Shown here one piece after another: positions 48,177 to 59,678 of a stretch of 64,000 bases of DNA; the first letter of the stretch is position 1, and every line of letters begins with the position of its first letter. The position numbers and the translations under genes are program-made. Origin of the DNA: JAOPZW01 sp963806015 (GTDB taxonomy: Bacteria > Actinomycetota > Thermoleophilia > Solirubrobacterales > Solirubrobacteraceae); the NCBI GenBank assembly GCA_963806015.1, contig CAWDWM010000012.1:62001-126000 (forward strand), given 5' to 3'. Under the pieces are notes generated by a model that did not search any database, had not been told where the DNA came from, and was given only the letters and a program-made list of their open reading frames with translations.

Positions 48177-49862
48177 CTACGAGGCGGAACGCACGTACGC
48201 CTCGCCCCGTGACGCTGCGAAGACGACCGCCAGGCCACCCGCGGCCACGGCGCCGGCCACCAAACCGCGCATCGTCGGCTGCCAGGAGAGGGTACCGGCG
48301 ATGGCCTGAGTGGCGGATCCGAGCGTCGCCGCCCATGCCGTGGCGCCGACGAGGTCGGCGGCCAGGAGCCGGCCGCGGACGAGCACCGGCAGGGCGACCG
48401 CCGCCCCGGCCCACAGCGCGGCGAGCGCCAGCGCGCCGCTCGTCAGCAGCGGGTCGAGGTGTCCGGCGTCGAGCGCGCTGCCGGGCGGGGCGCCGAGGGC
48501 GAGACGGTCGCCGGTGAGGACCTCGGCGAGCGCCAGCCACCAGCCGCCCAGCGCCCCCAGGGCCGCGCGCTGCCACGGCCGGCCGGCCTGCGCCGCCAGC
48601 GCGGGCCATGCTCCCGCCAGTCCGGCCGCGCCCAGCACCGCGGCCCCGGCCGGCAGCGACCACAGCGTCCCCGAGCGCCGCAGCAGGACGACGGTGGGCA
48701 GCGCGGCGAGCGCGATCACCAGCGCGGTCGGGCCGCCCGACCACGCCGCCAGCGCGCCGGCCAGCGCGATCCAGCCCAACCGCGGCGCGACCAGCACGGC
48801 CAGGGCCGCGAGCCCGGCCCCCGCCGCCGGCGAGACCGCGAACCCGGAGGCGGGCGTGAGCCAGACCAGCCCCGCCGCGGCCAGCGCGCCCGCCGCCAGC
48901 GCCGCCAGCACCCGCGCGCGCGGGCGGACGCGCGGGCGCGGCGCCAGCCCCTCGAGCGGGCTGCCGGCGATCGTCCCGCGCTCGTCGTCGGCCACCGGGA
49001 GCCCCTCGGCGAGCGCCGCGCGCAGGTCGGCCAGCGTGCCGCGCTGCTCGGGCCGCGCCAGCACCGCGCGGTCCAGGGCGTGGCACAGCTCCAGCGGCAG
49101 GTCGCGACGCAGGCGCCCCAGCGCCGGCAGCCGCGCGCCGACCCGTCGCGCCGTCGACGCGGCCCCGCGGCCGCGCACGGGGTTGACCCCGCTCAGCCCC
49201 TCATAGAGGACGAGCGCCAGCGAGTAGAGATCGGCCTCCTCCCCCACCGCCCGGCCCTCGGCCTGCTCGGGCGCCATGTAGGCCAGCGTGCCGACCACGT
49301 CGCCGGTCAGGGTCAGCGCATCGTCGCCGACCATGCGCGCGATGCCGAAGTCGGTGAGCTTGGCCACACCGGCGCCATCGTGTGGGCGATCGGGCACGAT
49401 GACGTTGCCCGGCTTGACGTCGCGATGGATGACCCCGCGACCGTGCGCATGGGCCAGGGCGTCGCACAGCGCGACGCCCACGCGCAGCACGTCGCGGTCG
49501 GACAGCTCGCCCTCGTGCATGAGGTCGGCCAGGGTGCGCCCGCGCACGAGCTCGGAGACGAGGTACACGGCCTCCTCGTCGCGCCCGGACTCGTAGAGGG
49601 CGACGATGCCCGGGTGGGCCAGGCGCGCGGCGGCGCGCGCCTCGCGCTCGGCCCGTGAGGCCACGGCGGGGTCGTGCATCGCGATGCGCTTGACGGCGAC
49701 CGCGCGCTCGAGGTGCTCGTCCTCGGCGAGCCACACCACGCCGAAGCCGCCCGAGCCGATCTGGCGCACGAGTCGATAGCGCCCGAGCACGCGCTGGGCG
49801 CCGCCACCGGCGCCCGACGGGTGCCGGGCGGTGGCCTCCGTGGGCTCGTCGGCGGTCCTCAC
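48177..49862 (-). CDS. Membrane Ser/Thr protein kinase with multi-helix C-terminal half
   Basis: The 561-residue protein begins with a kinase domain (about 25-280): 'LVRQIGSGGFGVVWLAEDEHL', 'VAVKRI', 'VIHRDVKPGNVIV', 'LTDFGIARMV', 'GTLAYMAPEQAEG' (in parts). A C-terminal half follows, very rich in Ala, Leu, Gly and Trp, with perhaps eight or more membrane helices and no PASTA or other known sensor. The start is GTG 49862; GGAGG is only two bases away, so a start at the GTG of 'VLGRYRLV' further in is possible. It lies 64 bp before fhaA and is the first kinase of that operon. Confidence 0.85.
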   Translation of the reverse strand: MRTADEPTEATARHPSGAGGGAQRVLGRYRLVRQIGSGGFGVVWLAEDEHLERAVAVKRIAMHDPAVASRAEREARAAARLAHPGIVALYESGRDEEAVYLVSELVRGRTLADLMHEGELSDRDVLRVGVALCDALAHAHGRGVIHRDVKPGNVIVPDRPHDGAGVAKLTDFGIARMVGDDALTLTGDVVGTLAYMAPEQAEGRAVGEEADLYSLALVLYEGLSGVNPVRGRGAASTARRVGARLPALGRLRRDLPLELCHALDRAVLARPEQRGTLADLRAALAEGLPVADDERGTIAGSPLEGLAPRPRVRPRARVLAALAAGALAAAGLVWLTPASGFAVSPAAGAGLAALAVLVAPRLGWIALAGALAAWSGGPTALVIALAALPTVVLLRRSGTLWSLPAGAAVLGAAGLAGAWPALAAQAGRPWQRAALGALGGWWLALAEVLTGDRLALGAPPGSALDAGHLDPLLTSGALALAALWAGAAVALPVLVRGRLLAADLVGATAWAATLGSATQAIAGTLSWQPTMRGLVAGAVAAGGLAVVFAASRGEAYVRSAS

Positions 49863-49940
49863 CGCCTCCCTGGTTCGCCACCCGACGCCTGCCTCCTCGC
49901 CCTGCACGTCCTCATGCGGTGCGGCGAAAGGTCCGCTCCG

Positions 49941-51119
49941 ATGGGCATACTGGCGTTTCGCAAGCCCGAGCAGGAGCAGTTCTTGTCGTTCTTCGACGAG
50001 GGTGACGAACCCACACGAGTGCGCCCCGCGCGTCCAGCGCGCCCCCGGCGTCCGGCCACGGCCGGCGGGGGTGGCAGCGGAAGCCCACCTGACCGCCAGA
50101 CCGCCCGCCTGCGCCAGGCGGTCGGCCTCGGCGCGCTCATCGTGCTCGCCTTCCTGATCGTCCTCGGCTTCAAGGGCTGCCTGGACAGCCGCAAGGACAA
50201 CGCGCTGAAGGATTACAACCGCAACGTCACGGCGGTCGTCAACGACTCCGACCAGTCGGTGGGCAAGCCGTTCTTCCAGCGCATGGCCAACGGCGCGCGC
50301 AACTCGCAGGGCCTGCAGGTGCAGATCAACCAGCTGCGCCTGGCCGCCGAGGACGACGTCAAGCGCGCCAAGGCGTTCTCCGTGCCGGGCGACATGAGCG
50401 CCGCCCAGCGCAACCTCGAGCTCGTGCTCAACCTGCGCGCCGAGGGCCTGACCAAGATCGCCGACCAGATTCCCGCCGCGCTGGGCCGCGGGCAGACGTC
50501 CCAGGACGCGATCGACAGGATCGCCGGCGAGATGCAGACCTTCCTGGCCTCCGACGTCGTCCACGCCGAGCGCGTCGCGCCGCTGATCCGCGACGCGCTG
50601 GACAAGAACGGCGTCAAGGGCCAGCAGATCGCCGGCAGCCGCTTCATGACCGACGTCTCGTGGCTGGCGCCGGCCACGGTTGCGTCGCGATTGGGCCGCA
50701 CCGCCAGCGGCTCCGGCACCGGTAGCTCGGGGCCGGTGGCACCGGGCCTGCACGGCCACGGCCTGCTGAGCACGAGCGTCGGCGCCGTCACGCTGCAGCC
50801 CACGGCGCCGGGCGTGGTCAACCGCGTGCCGTGGTCGGCGAACCCGACCATCACCGTGAAGTTCGCCAACCAGGGCGACAACGACGAGTCCAACGTCAAG
50901 GTCTCCGTCTCCGCCAAGGCGACGGGCGCCAAGGCGATCGCGGTGACCAAGACGATCGCCCAGACCAAGTCCAAGACGACGGCGACCGTGAACATCCCGC
51001 TCGGCCAGGCGCCGCCGGCCGGCCTGCCGACCACCGTCACCGTGAGCGTCGCCAAGGTGCCGGGCGAGACGAACACCACCAACAACCGCTCGACGTACAC
51101 GGTCATCTTCGTGAAGTGA
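49941..51119 (+). CDS. Membrane-anchored protein with CARDB-like extracellular domain
   Basis: The 392-residue protein has a cytoplasmic Arg/Pro-rich N terminus, one membrane helix (about 60-77, 'GLGALIVLAFLIVLGFKG'), a helical extracellular region (about 80-230), a Gly/Ser linker, and a C-terminal Ig-like domain with 'NPTITVKFANQGDNDESNVKV' and 'TVSVAKVPGETNTTNNRSTYTVIF' (in parts), which fits CARDB. The function is unknown. It is divergent from the kinase at 48177-49862 with 78 bp between, so shared control is possible. Confidence 0.75.
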   Translation: MGILAFRKPEQEQFLSFFDEGDEPTRVRPARPARPRRPATAGGGGSGSPPDRQTARLRQAVGLGALIVLAFLIVLGFKGCLDSRKDNALKDYNRNVTAVVNDSDQSVGKPFFQRMANGARNSQGLQVQINQLRLAAEDDVKRAKAFSVPGDMSAAQRNLELVLNLRAEGLTKIADQIPAALGRGQTSQDAIDRIAGEMQTFLASDVVHAERVAPLIRDALDKNGVKGQQIAGSRFMTDVSWLAPATVASRLGRTASGSGTGSSGPVAPGLHGHGLLSTSVGAVTLQPTAPGVVNRVPWSANPTITVKFANQGDNDESNVKVSVSAKATGAKAIAVTKTIAQTKSKTTATVNIPLGQAPPAGLPTTVTVSVAKVPGETNTTNNRSTYTVIFVK

Positions 51120-51180
51120 GCCTGGCCCGGCGGGGTCGTGCATCGCCGATCCCCCGCCGGCCCGCCTATCCTTCGCGGCA

Positions 51181-51720
51181 GTGGACGACCTCTCCTCGAC
51201 AACGGGGATCGTCGCGCTGGCAGCCGCGGCCCTGGCGCTCATCGCGCTCATCGCCGTCGCGGTGCTGGTGCGCGCGCTGCGCCGCCTGCGCGCCGACCAG
51301 CGGGCGATCCTGGGCGGCAGCTCGCCGCAGGATCTCGTGGCCCACGCCGCGGAGATCGATCGCGGCTTCGGCTCGCTCAACGACTACGTCGGCGACGTGG
51401 TCTCCAGCCTCGACGCGCGGCTCACGGCCGCCGAGGGGCGCCTCGACGGCGCCATCGCCTTCCACGGCCTCGTGCGCTATGACGCCTACAACGAGATGTC
51501 CGGGCGCCAGTCGACCTCGATCGCGCTGCTGGACTCCAGCGGCTCGGGCATCGTCATCTCCTCCATCCACCACCGCGACCAGGCCCGGCTCTATGCCAAG
51601 CAGGTGGTGGGCGGGCGCGCGGAGCTCGAGCTCTCGCCCGAGGAGGAGGAGGCGATGCGCGCCGCGCTCGCCGGCGAGGCGCCCGATGCGGGCGAGCGCC
51701 GCCGGCGCCGCTCGTCGTGA
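51181..51720 (+). CDS. DUF4446 family membrane protein
   Basis: The 179-residue protein has an N-terminal membrane helix (about 8-30), a coiled-coil segment and the DUF4446 core 'VRYDAYNEMSGRQSTSIALLDSSGSGIVISSIHHRDQARLYAKQV' (in parts), then an acidic and Arg-rich tail. The role is unknown. GTG 51181 is the start. The stop overlaps the pheA ATG. Confidence 0.85.
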   Translation: MDDLSSTTGIVALAAAALALIALIAVAVLVRALRRLRADQRAILGGSSPQDLVAHAAEIDRGFGSLNDYVGDVVSSLDARLTAAEGRLDGAIAFHGLVRYDAYNEMSGRQSTSIALLDSSGSGIVISSIHHRDQARLYAKQVVGGRAELELSPEEEEAMRAALAGEAPDAGERRRRRSS

Positions 51721-52562
51721 TGCGCCTGGGCTACCTGGGGCCGCCCGGCACGTTCAGCGAGGAGGCGGCGCGCCAGGCCACCGCCGCGCAGGGGGCCGAG
51801 CTCGTGCCCTTCGGGTCCATCCACGAGGCGGTCATGGCGGTCGACCGCGGCGCCGTCGACCGCGCGCTGGTGCCCGTCGAGAACTCGCTGGAGGGCGGGG
51901 TGACCGCGACGCTCGACGCGCTGGCCTGGGACGCGCGCGACACGGTCATCCTCGGCGAGAGCGTGCTCGCGATCCGCAACTGCCTCATCGCCCGCGCGCC
52001 GATCGCGTTCGATGCCATCGAGATGGTCATCTCCCACCCCCAGCCCCTGGCGCAGTGCGCGCGCTTCCTGCGCACCGAGCTGCGCGGCGCGGCGGTGCGC
52101 GCGGCCGCCTCGACCGCCGACGCCGTCCGCACCGTCGCGGAGAGCGGCGAGCCGTGGGCCGCGCTCGGCCCGCACGGCGCCGCCGAGCGCTACGGCTGCC
52201 GCGTGCTGCGCGAGGAGGTCGACGACGAGCCGGGCAACACGACGCGCTTCGTCTGGCTCGGGCAGGCGGGCAGCGCGCCGCTCGAGCCCGACGGCGCCGG
52301 CGCGTGGAAGACGTCGGTCGTCTTCGCCGGCGCCGGGGACGCGCAGCCCGGATGGCTGGTGCGCTGCCTGTCGGAGTTCGCGTTCCGCGGCGTGAACCTC
52401 ACCAAGATCGAGTCGCGCCCCCTGCGCGCGCGGCTCGGGCACTACCTGTTCCACGTGGACATGGAGGGCCGGGTCGACGAGCCGTCGGTGGCCGACGCGG
52501 TGAGCGCGCTGGATGCGCACTGCGAGGAGGTCCGGCTCCTGGGCACGTATCCGGCGGCCTGA
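51720..52562 (+). CDS. pheA: Prephenate dehydratase
   Basis: This enzyme converts prephenate to phenylpyruvate in phenylalanine synthesis. The 280-residue product has 'RLGYLGPPGTFSEEAARQ', 'DRALVPVENSLEGGVTATLDAL', 'VISHPQPLAQCARFL', 'ALGPHGAAERYGCRVLREEVDDEPGNTTRFVWLG' (in parts) and a C-terminal ACT domain ('PGWLVRCLSEFAFRGVNLTKIESRPLR', in parts) for feedback by phenylalanine. ATG 51720 (the GTG at 51717 belongs to the preceding gene). Confidence 0.95.
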   Translation: MRLGYLGPPGTFSEEAARQATAAQGAELVPFGSIHEAVMAVDRGAVDRALVPVENSLEGGVTATLDALAWDARDTVILGESVLAIRNCLIARAPIAFDAIEMVISHPQPLAQCARFLRTELRGAAVRAAASTADAVRTVAESGEPWAALGPHGAAERYGCRVLREEVDDEPGNTTRFVWLGQAGSAPLEPDGAGAWKTSVVFAGAGDAQPGWLVRCLSEFAFRGVNLTKIESRPLRARLGHYLFHVDMEGRVDEPSVADAVSALDAHCEEVRLLGTYPAA

Positions 52563-52613
52563 GCCCGCCTGACCTGCCCGCCGAGTCCTCTACACTTCCG
52601 CCCAGAATTTCCC

Positions 52614-53207
52614 ATGGGGAGGTTGACGCCACCAGGCCGAATGGGGTCCGCGCCGGTTCATGAGCACCGGCGGCGCGGGCGTGATGCTGGCCGGGTGCTC
52701 GTCCTCAATGCGACCTTCGAGCCGATCAACGTCTGCTCGGTGAGGCGGGCGGCGGTCCTCCTGCTCAAGGAGAAGGCGGAGATGCTCGAGCACGCGGCGT
52801 GGGAGCTGCGCTCCGAGCACACGGCGATCGCGCGCCCGGTCGTCATCCGCCTGGTGACCTTCGTCAAGGTGCCGCGCGACACCCACCGGCGCAAGATCAC
52901 GCGGCGCGCGGTCTTCGCCCGCGACGGGTGGGCGTGCCAGTACTGCGGCTCGCGCTCGAACCTCACGGTCGACCACGTCATCCCGCGCTCGAAGGGCGGC
53001 CCGTCGAGCTGGGAGAACATCGTCGCTTCGTGCGCGCCGTGCAACCGGCGCAAGGGCGACAACCTGCCTGACCGCGCCAACATGCATCCGCGCCGGGCGC
53101 CCACCGCGCCGAGCCCGCACGTGTTCATCCACGTCGCCAGCCCGACGATCCCGGCGGCGTGGCGACAATGGCTGCCCGCGACGGGCGCCGTGGCCGACGC
53201 GGCCTGA
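52614..53207 (+). CDS. HNH endonuclease
   Basis: The 197-residue protein has the conserved N terminus 'VLVLNATFEPINVCSVRRAAVLLLKEKAEMLE' (in parts) and a C-terminal HNH domain: 'CQYCGSRSNLTVDHVIPRSKGGPSSWENIVASCAPCNRRKGDN' (in parts) with two CxxC pairs and the His-Asn-His set. This family is widespread in actinobacteria; its substrate is not established. Family members start at the VLVLN segment, so GTG 52695 may be the true start rather than ATG 52614. Confidence 0.88.
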   Translation: MGRLTPPGRMGSAPVHEHRRRGRDAGRVLVLNATFEPINVCSVRRAAVLLLKEKAEMLEHAAWELRSEHTAIARPVVIRLVTFVKVPRDTHRRKITRRAVFARDGWACQYCGSRSNLTVDHVIPRSKGGPSSWENIVASCAPCNRRKGDNLPDRANMHPRRAPTAPSPHVFIHVASPTIPAAWRQWLPATGAVADAA

Positions 53208-54038
53208 GTGGACTGGGCGCAGGCCGTCCCGCCGGCCTCCCTGCGCTGGGCGCAGGACGCGGCCGGTGCGCGCGTGGTCGCGGCGCTGCCGCTTGACAGC
53301 CAGTGGCTGGCCAACCACCTGCTCGTGCTGGCCGACGGGCGCGAGCTCGTGCTGCGCCGCTGGGCGCGGCCGGGCTGGGAGGTCGACGACCCCGACCTCA
53401 CCGCCGCGCGCGAAGTGCTCGTGCTCGAGCGGCTGGCCGACACCCCCGTGCCCGCCCCCGAGCTCGTGGCCGCCGACCCCGACGCGGCGGCCTGCGACGT
53501 CGCGGCGCTGCTGATCACGCGCGTGCCGGGAACCGCGATCGCCGGGCGCCCGCCCCTCGGGCCGCTCGCCGCGGCGCTGGCCGAGATCCACGCCGTCGAT
53601 CCGGCCGGCATCCCGCCCTACCGCCGCTACTACGACCCCGAGCGCCTGGCGGTGCCCACCTGGGCGGCGGACCGCGACGTGTGGGAGCGCGCGATCGCCG
53701 TCGCCCACGAGCCGCCGCCGGTGTTGCCCGAGCGCTTCATCCATCGCGACTTCCATCCCGGCAACACTCTGTGGGAGGGCGCGGAGCTCACCGGCATCGT
53801 CGACTGGACGACGGGCTCGCGCGGGCCGGGCGCGGTCGACCTCGGGCACCTGCGCTGGAACCTCGTGGCCGACCACGGCCAGCGGGTCGCCGACGCCCTC
53901 CTCCCCCACCCCGAGCACCATCCCTACTACGACATCGTCACCGTGCTCGACGTCCTGCCGGAGCTCGACCCCACCGACACCCACGCCGAGCTCCTGCGCC
54001 TGGAGGATCACGTGGCGCGTGCGCTCGCGGCGCTCTGA
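53208..54038 (+). CDS. Aminoglycoside phosphotransferase (APH) family protein
   Basis: The 276-residue kinase-like protein has 'LVLADGRELVLRRWARPGWE' for the nucleotide-binding lobe, 'AALLITRVPGTAIAG', the catalytic loop 'RFIHRDFHPGNTLWEG' and the DFG-like 'GIVDWTTGSRGPGAVDLGH'. APH-fold enzymes phosphorylate many small molecules; nothing indicates an antibiotic substrate. The start is GTG 53208, abutting the HNH stop. Confidence 0.88.
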   Translation: MDWAQAVPPASLRWAQDAAGARVVAALPLDSQWLANHLLVLADGRELVLRRWARPGWEVDDPDLTAAREVLVLERLADTPVPAPELVAADPDAAACDVAALLITRVPGTAIAGRPPLGPLAAALAEIHAVDPAGIPPYRRYYDPERLAVPTWAADRDVWERAIAVAHEPPPVLPERFIHRDFHPGNTLWEGAELTGIVDWTTGSRGPGAVDLGHLRWNLVADHGQRVADALLPHPEHHPYYDIVTVLDVLPELDPTDTHAELLRLEDHVARALAAL

Positions 54039-54049
54039 CCCCGGACGCA

Positions 54050-54077
54050 CGAAGGGCGGCCGGTCGGCCGCCCTTCG
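54050..54077. terminator. Terminator between the APH gene and gyrA
   Basis: A 12-13-bp perfect stem CGAAGGGCGGCCG/CGGCCGCCCTTCG with a very short loop lies 12 bp past the APH stop, followed by CGTGTTC. The 227 bp from 54078 to gyrA hold no tRNA or credible gene; they include the anti-Shine-Dalgarno-like stretch noted separately. Confidence 0.75.
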
Positions 54078-54253
54078 CGTGTTCAACTGCTTGACTGGAT
54101 AAAGGATCGGACGACGGTAGACACTGCGCCGGGGGGACCAGTTCCGGCATGCCGTCCGACGGTGGCCCGGGTTGGATTCCGCTACGCGGCTCCAGCCTCC
54201 GACCTAGCGGCCGGTCACCTCCAGGGTCCCGCAAGAACTAGAACTGCCTATAC

Positions 54254-54269
54254 GGACCACCTCCTTTCT
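54254..54269. other. Copy of the 16S rRNA 3'-end sequence (anti-Shine-Dalgarno-like)
   Basis: The plus strand reads GGACCACCTCCTTTCT, differing by one base from the bacterial 16S rRNA 3' end GGATCACCTCCTTTCT. On the gyrA (minus) strand it is an extreme Shine-Dalgarno, AGAAAGGAGGTGGTCC, but no proper start codon follows at 5-9 nt. An 18-codon frame from GTG 54260 to TAG 54204 overlaps it, the GTG abutting GGAGG. Function unknown. Confidence 0.5.
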
Positions 54270-54304
54270 CTGGTGATCCGAGATTATCATTCTGCGGCGA
54301 CGAC

Positions 54305-56953
<2,649 letters not shown>

Positions 56954-56972
56954 CTAGATCACCACCTCTAAC

Positions 56973-59402
56973 TCAGACGTCGACGGTCGCCGCGAGGGCG
57001 TTGTCCTCGATGAACTTGCGCCGGAACTCGACGACGTCGCCCATCAGCATCGAGAAGATCCTGTCGGCCGCGGCGGCGTCCTCCATCGTGACCTGCGCCA
57101 GCGTGCGCGTCGCGGGATCCATGGTCGTCTCGCGCAGCTGCTCGGCGTTCATCTCGCCCAGGCCCTTGAAGCGGTTGAGACCGACGCCGGGCTGCCGGCG
57201 CACGACGTCGAGCACGGTGCCGCGCAGCGCCTCGAAGGAGAGCGCCTCCTCGTGCTTCTCGCCCAGCTTGACCGTGAACGGCGGCGTGCCGACCAGCTCG
57301 ACCAGCGTCGTGTGGACCTTGACGAACGTCTTGTACTCGGGCGAGTCGAACAGCGAGCGCCGGATGCGATGCGTCTGCGCCAGGCCCGTGCGCGTCTCGA
57401 TCGCCTTGATGTGCAGGACCTCGTCGTCCTGGTCCATCAGCTCGGTCGTGTGGACGGCGCCGTCCTGCGAGGCGCGCGCGACGATCGCGAGCGCCTCCTC
57501 GACCGTGCCGGCCTGCTCGTCGAGGATGGACGACTCCTCCAGGAAGCGGACGGTGTCGTGGCCGTGCTCGGCGCGCAGCGCGCTGGCCCAGCCCTCGTAT
57601 TGCTTGCGCAGGCGCGTATAGCGCTGCCAGCGCGCGTCGGTCAGCTTGAACTCGTTGCCCTTGCCGTCGCGGATCTCGAACTTGTCGAACTTGTCGGAGA
57701 GCAGGATGTCCTCGAGCTCGGACTCCTTCTCGATGTAGCGCTCGTTGCGCCCCTGCTTGAGCTTGTAGAGCGGCGGCTTGGCGATGTAGACGTAGCCGGC
57801 CTCGATCAGCTCCTGCATCTCGCGGAACAGCAGCGTCAGCACGAGCGTGCGGATGTGCGCGCCGTCGACGTCGGCGTCGGTCATGAGGATGACCTTGTGG
57901 TAGCGGGCGCGCTCGAGGTCGAACTCGTCGCGCACGCCGGTCCCGATCGCGGTGACCAGCGACTGGATCGCGTCGTTCTGCAGGACCTTGTCGATCCGCG
58001 CCTTCTCGACGTTGAGGATCTTGCCGCGCATGGGCAGTACTGCCTGCGTGTTGCGGTCGCGCCCCTGCTTGGCCGAGCCCCCGGCGGAGTCGCCCTCGAC
58101 GATGAAGATCTCGCACAGCGACGGGTCCTTCAGCGAGCAGTCGGCGAGCTTGCCCGGCAGGCGCGTGTTCTCCAGCGCGGTCTTGCGGCGCGTGAGGTCG
58201 CGCGCCTTGCGCGCGGCGGCGCGGGCCTGCGCCGCCTGGACGGCCTTGCGCAGCACCTGGTTGGCCTCGGCGGGGTTCTCCTCGAGGAACTCGGCCAGGC
58301 GCGCGTTGACGATGGTGGCGACGAAGCCCTCCATGCCCGGGTTGCCGAGCTTGGTCTTCGTCTGGCCCTCGAACTGCGGATCGGCGAGCTTGGCCGAGAT
58401 GACGGCCGTGAGCCCCTCGCGCACGTCCTCGCCGGAGAGGTTCTCGTCCTTCTCCTTGAGCAGGCCCTTCTCGCGCGCATAGCGATTGAGCGTGCGCGTC
58501 AGGGCGCTGCGGAAGCCCGAGAGGTGCGAGCCGCCCTCGTGCGTGTTGATGTTGTTGGCGAAGGAGAAGACGGACTCCTGGTAGGAGCCGTTCCACTGCA
58601 TCGCGACCTCGACGGCGCCCTCGTCGGACTCGCCCTCGAAGAAGATGACCTTCTTCTGGATGGGCTCCTTGCCCTCGTTGAGGTAGCGGACGAAGTCCTC
58701 GATGCCGCCGTCGTACTGGAACTCGACGTGGTTGCCGCCCGAGCGCTCGTCGGTCAGCGAGATGCGCAGGCCGCGCGTGAGGAAGGCCGTCTCGCGCAGG
58801 CGCTGCTCGAGGATCGAGAAGTCGAAGTCGAGGCTCTCGAAGATCTCGGCGTCGGGCAGGAAGCTGATGGTGGTGCCGGTCTCGCTGCTCGCGTCGCCCT
58901 TGCGCAGGTCGTACTGCGGGGCGCCGCGCTCGTACTCCTGGGTCCAGGCGTGGCCGTCGCGGAGCACCTCGATGCTCAGCGACTCGCTGAGCGCATTGAC
59001 GACCGACAGGCCGACGCCGTGCAGGCCGCCGGACACCTTGTAGCCGCCGTGGTCGCCGAACTTGCCGCCGGCGTGCAGGACGGTGAGCACGACCTCGACG
59101 GCGGGCCGGCCCTCCTTCTCCATGTTGGCGACCGGGATGCCGCGGCCGTCGTCGACCACGGTGACCGAGCTGTCGGGATGGATCGTGACGTCGACGCGCG
59201 AGCAATAGCCCGCGAGCGCCTCGTCGACCGCGTTGTCCACGATCTCGTACACGAGGTGGTGCAGGCCACGCAGGCCCGTCGATCCGATGTACATGCCCGG
59301 CCGCTTGCGCACGGCTTCGAGGCCCTCGAGGACGGTGATGTCCTGGGCGTCGTAGCCGGCCGATCCCTGCCGGCCGTTCTGGGGGTCTGAGTCCTGCGCC
59401 AA
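56973..59402 (-). CDS. gyrB: DNA gyrase subunit B (long form with TOPRIM insertion)
   Basis: GyrB is the ATPase subunit of gyrase. The 809-residue product has the GHKL ATP site ('EIVDNAVDEALAGYC', 'DDGRGIPV', 'GLHGVGLSVVNALS'), the TOPRIM domain ('IVEGDSAGGSAKQGRDR', 'MTDADVDGAHIRTL') and the C-terminal 'GLNRFKGLGEMNAEQLRETTMDP' (in parts). Between 'PPLYKLKQGRNERYI' and 'RFKGLGEMN' lies about 165 extra residues, as in Gram-negative GyrB; most actinobacterial GyrB lack it. The start is TTG 59402 with GGAGG four bases upstream. Confidence 0.96.
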   Translation of the reverse strand: MAQDSDPQNGRQGSAGYDAQDITVLEGLEAVRKRPGMYIGSTGLRGLHHLVYEIVDNAVDEALAGYCSRVDVTIHPDSSVTVVDDGRGIPVANMEKEGRPAVEVVLTVLHAGGKFGDHGGYKVSGGLHGVGLSVVNALSESLSIEVLRDGHAWTQEYERGAPQYDLRKGDASSETGTTISFLPDAEIFESLDFDFSILEQRLRETAFLTRGLRISLTDERSGGNHVEFQYDGGIEDFVRYLNEGKEPIQKKVIFFEGESDEGAVEVAMQWNGSYQESVFSFANNINTHEGGSHLSGFRSALTRTLNRYAREKGLLKEKDENLSGEDVREGLTAVISAKLADPQFEGQTKTKLGNPGMEGFVATIVNARLAEFLEENPAEANQVLRKAVQAAQARAAARKARDLTRRKTALENTRLPGKLADCSLKDPSLCEIFIVEGDSAGGSAKQGRDRNTQAVLPMRGKILNVEKARIDKVLQNDAIQSLVTAIGTGVRDEFDLERARYHKVILMTDADVDGAHIRTLVLTLLFREMQELIEAGYVYIAKPPLYKLKQGRNERYIEKESELEDILLSDKFDKFEIRDGKGNEFKLTDARWQRYTRLRKQYEGWASALRAEHGHDTVRFLEESSILDEQAGTVEEALAIVARASQDGAVHTTELMDQDDEVLHIKAIETRTGLAQTHRIRRSLFDSPEYKTFVKVHTTLVELVGTPPFTVKLGEKHEEALSFEALRGTVLDVVRRQPGVGLNRFKGLGEMNAEQLRETTMDPATRTLAQVTMEDAAAADRIFSMLMGDVVEFRRKFIEDNALAATVDV

Positions 59403-59480
59403 CGTTCCTCCGTAGACGTGCAGAACCCCGGTCTCGGGCTAATCGCCACCCGGCCGGGGCTCGAGCAACTGGTTGACAGA

Positions 59481-59489
59481 AGAATAGCA
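59481..59489 (-). promoter_or_regulatory. Possible extended -10 promoter for gyrB
   Basis: On the minus strand TGCTATTCT fits an extended -10 (TGnTATnnT), with no clear -35. Transcription would start near 59474, giving a leader of about 72 nt. The 276-bp gap 59403-59678 between the divergent gyrB and FG-GAP genes holds nothing else I can name. Confidence 0.35.
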
Positions 59490-59678
59490 CATGGAGGCCC
59501 CTTCCACCCCGGTCGCCCGATGATGAAAGGCCTGCAAATCGGGCGAAAAGGATGTCGCAGGCGTGGTGGTTTCGCGAGCGCTTCCGAGCCCCGCCGGATG
59601 GGCGCCGCGCGCCGGATGCCAACCGGTCGGCTAGGTGCACCGTTTGCGTCCCGCCGACAAGGTCGTGATGCTGCAGGC

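Noticed and set aside
49863..51380. Upstream extension of the 48177-49862 kinase to a 1067-residue protein
   Set aside because: The extension is antisense to the CARDB-like and DUF4446 genes and lacks kinase-family sequence; the kinase starts near 49862.
54078..54304. tRNA gene in the gap after gyrA
   Set aside because: tRNA-Ile/Ala often follow gyrA in actinobacteria, but I could not form a cloverleaf with a T-loop GGTTCRANYCC motif on either strand.
59473..59478. TTGACA on the plus strand before the FG-GAP gene as a sigma-70 -35
   Set aside because: No -10 element lies 16-18 bp downstream on that strand.
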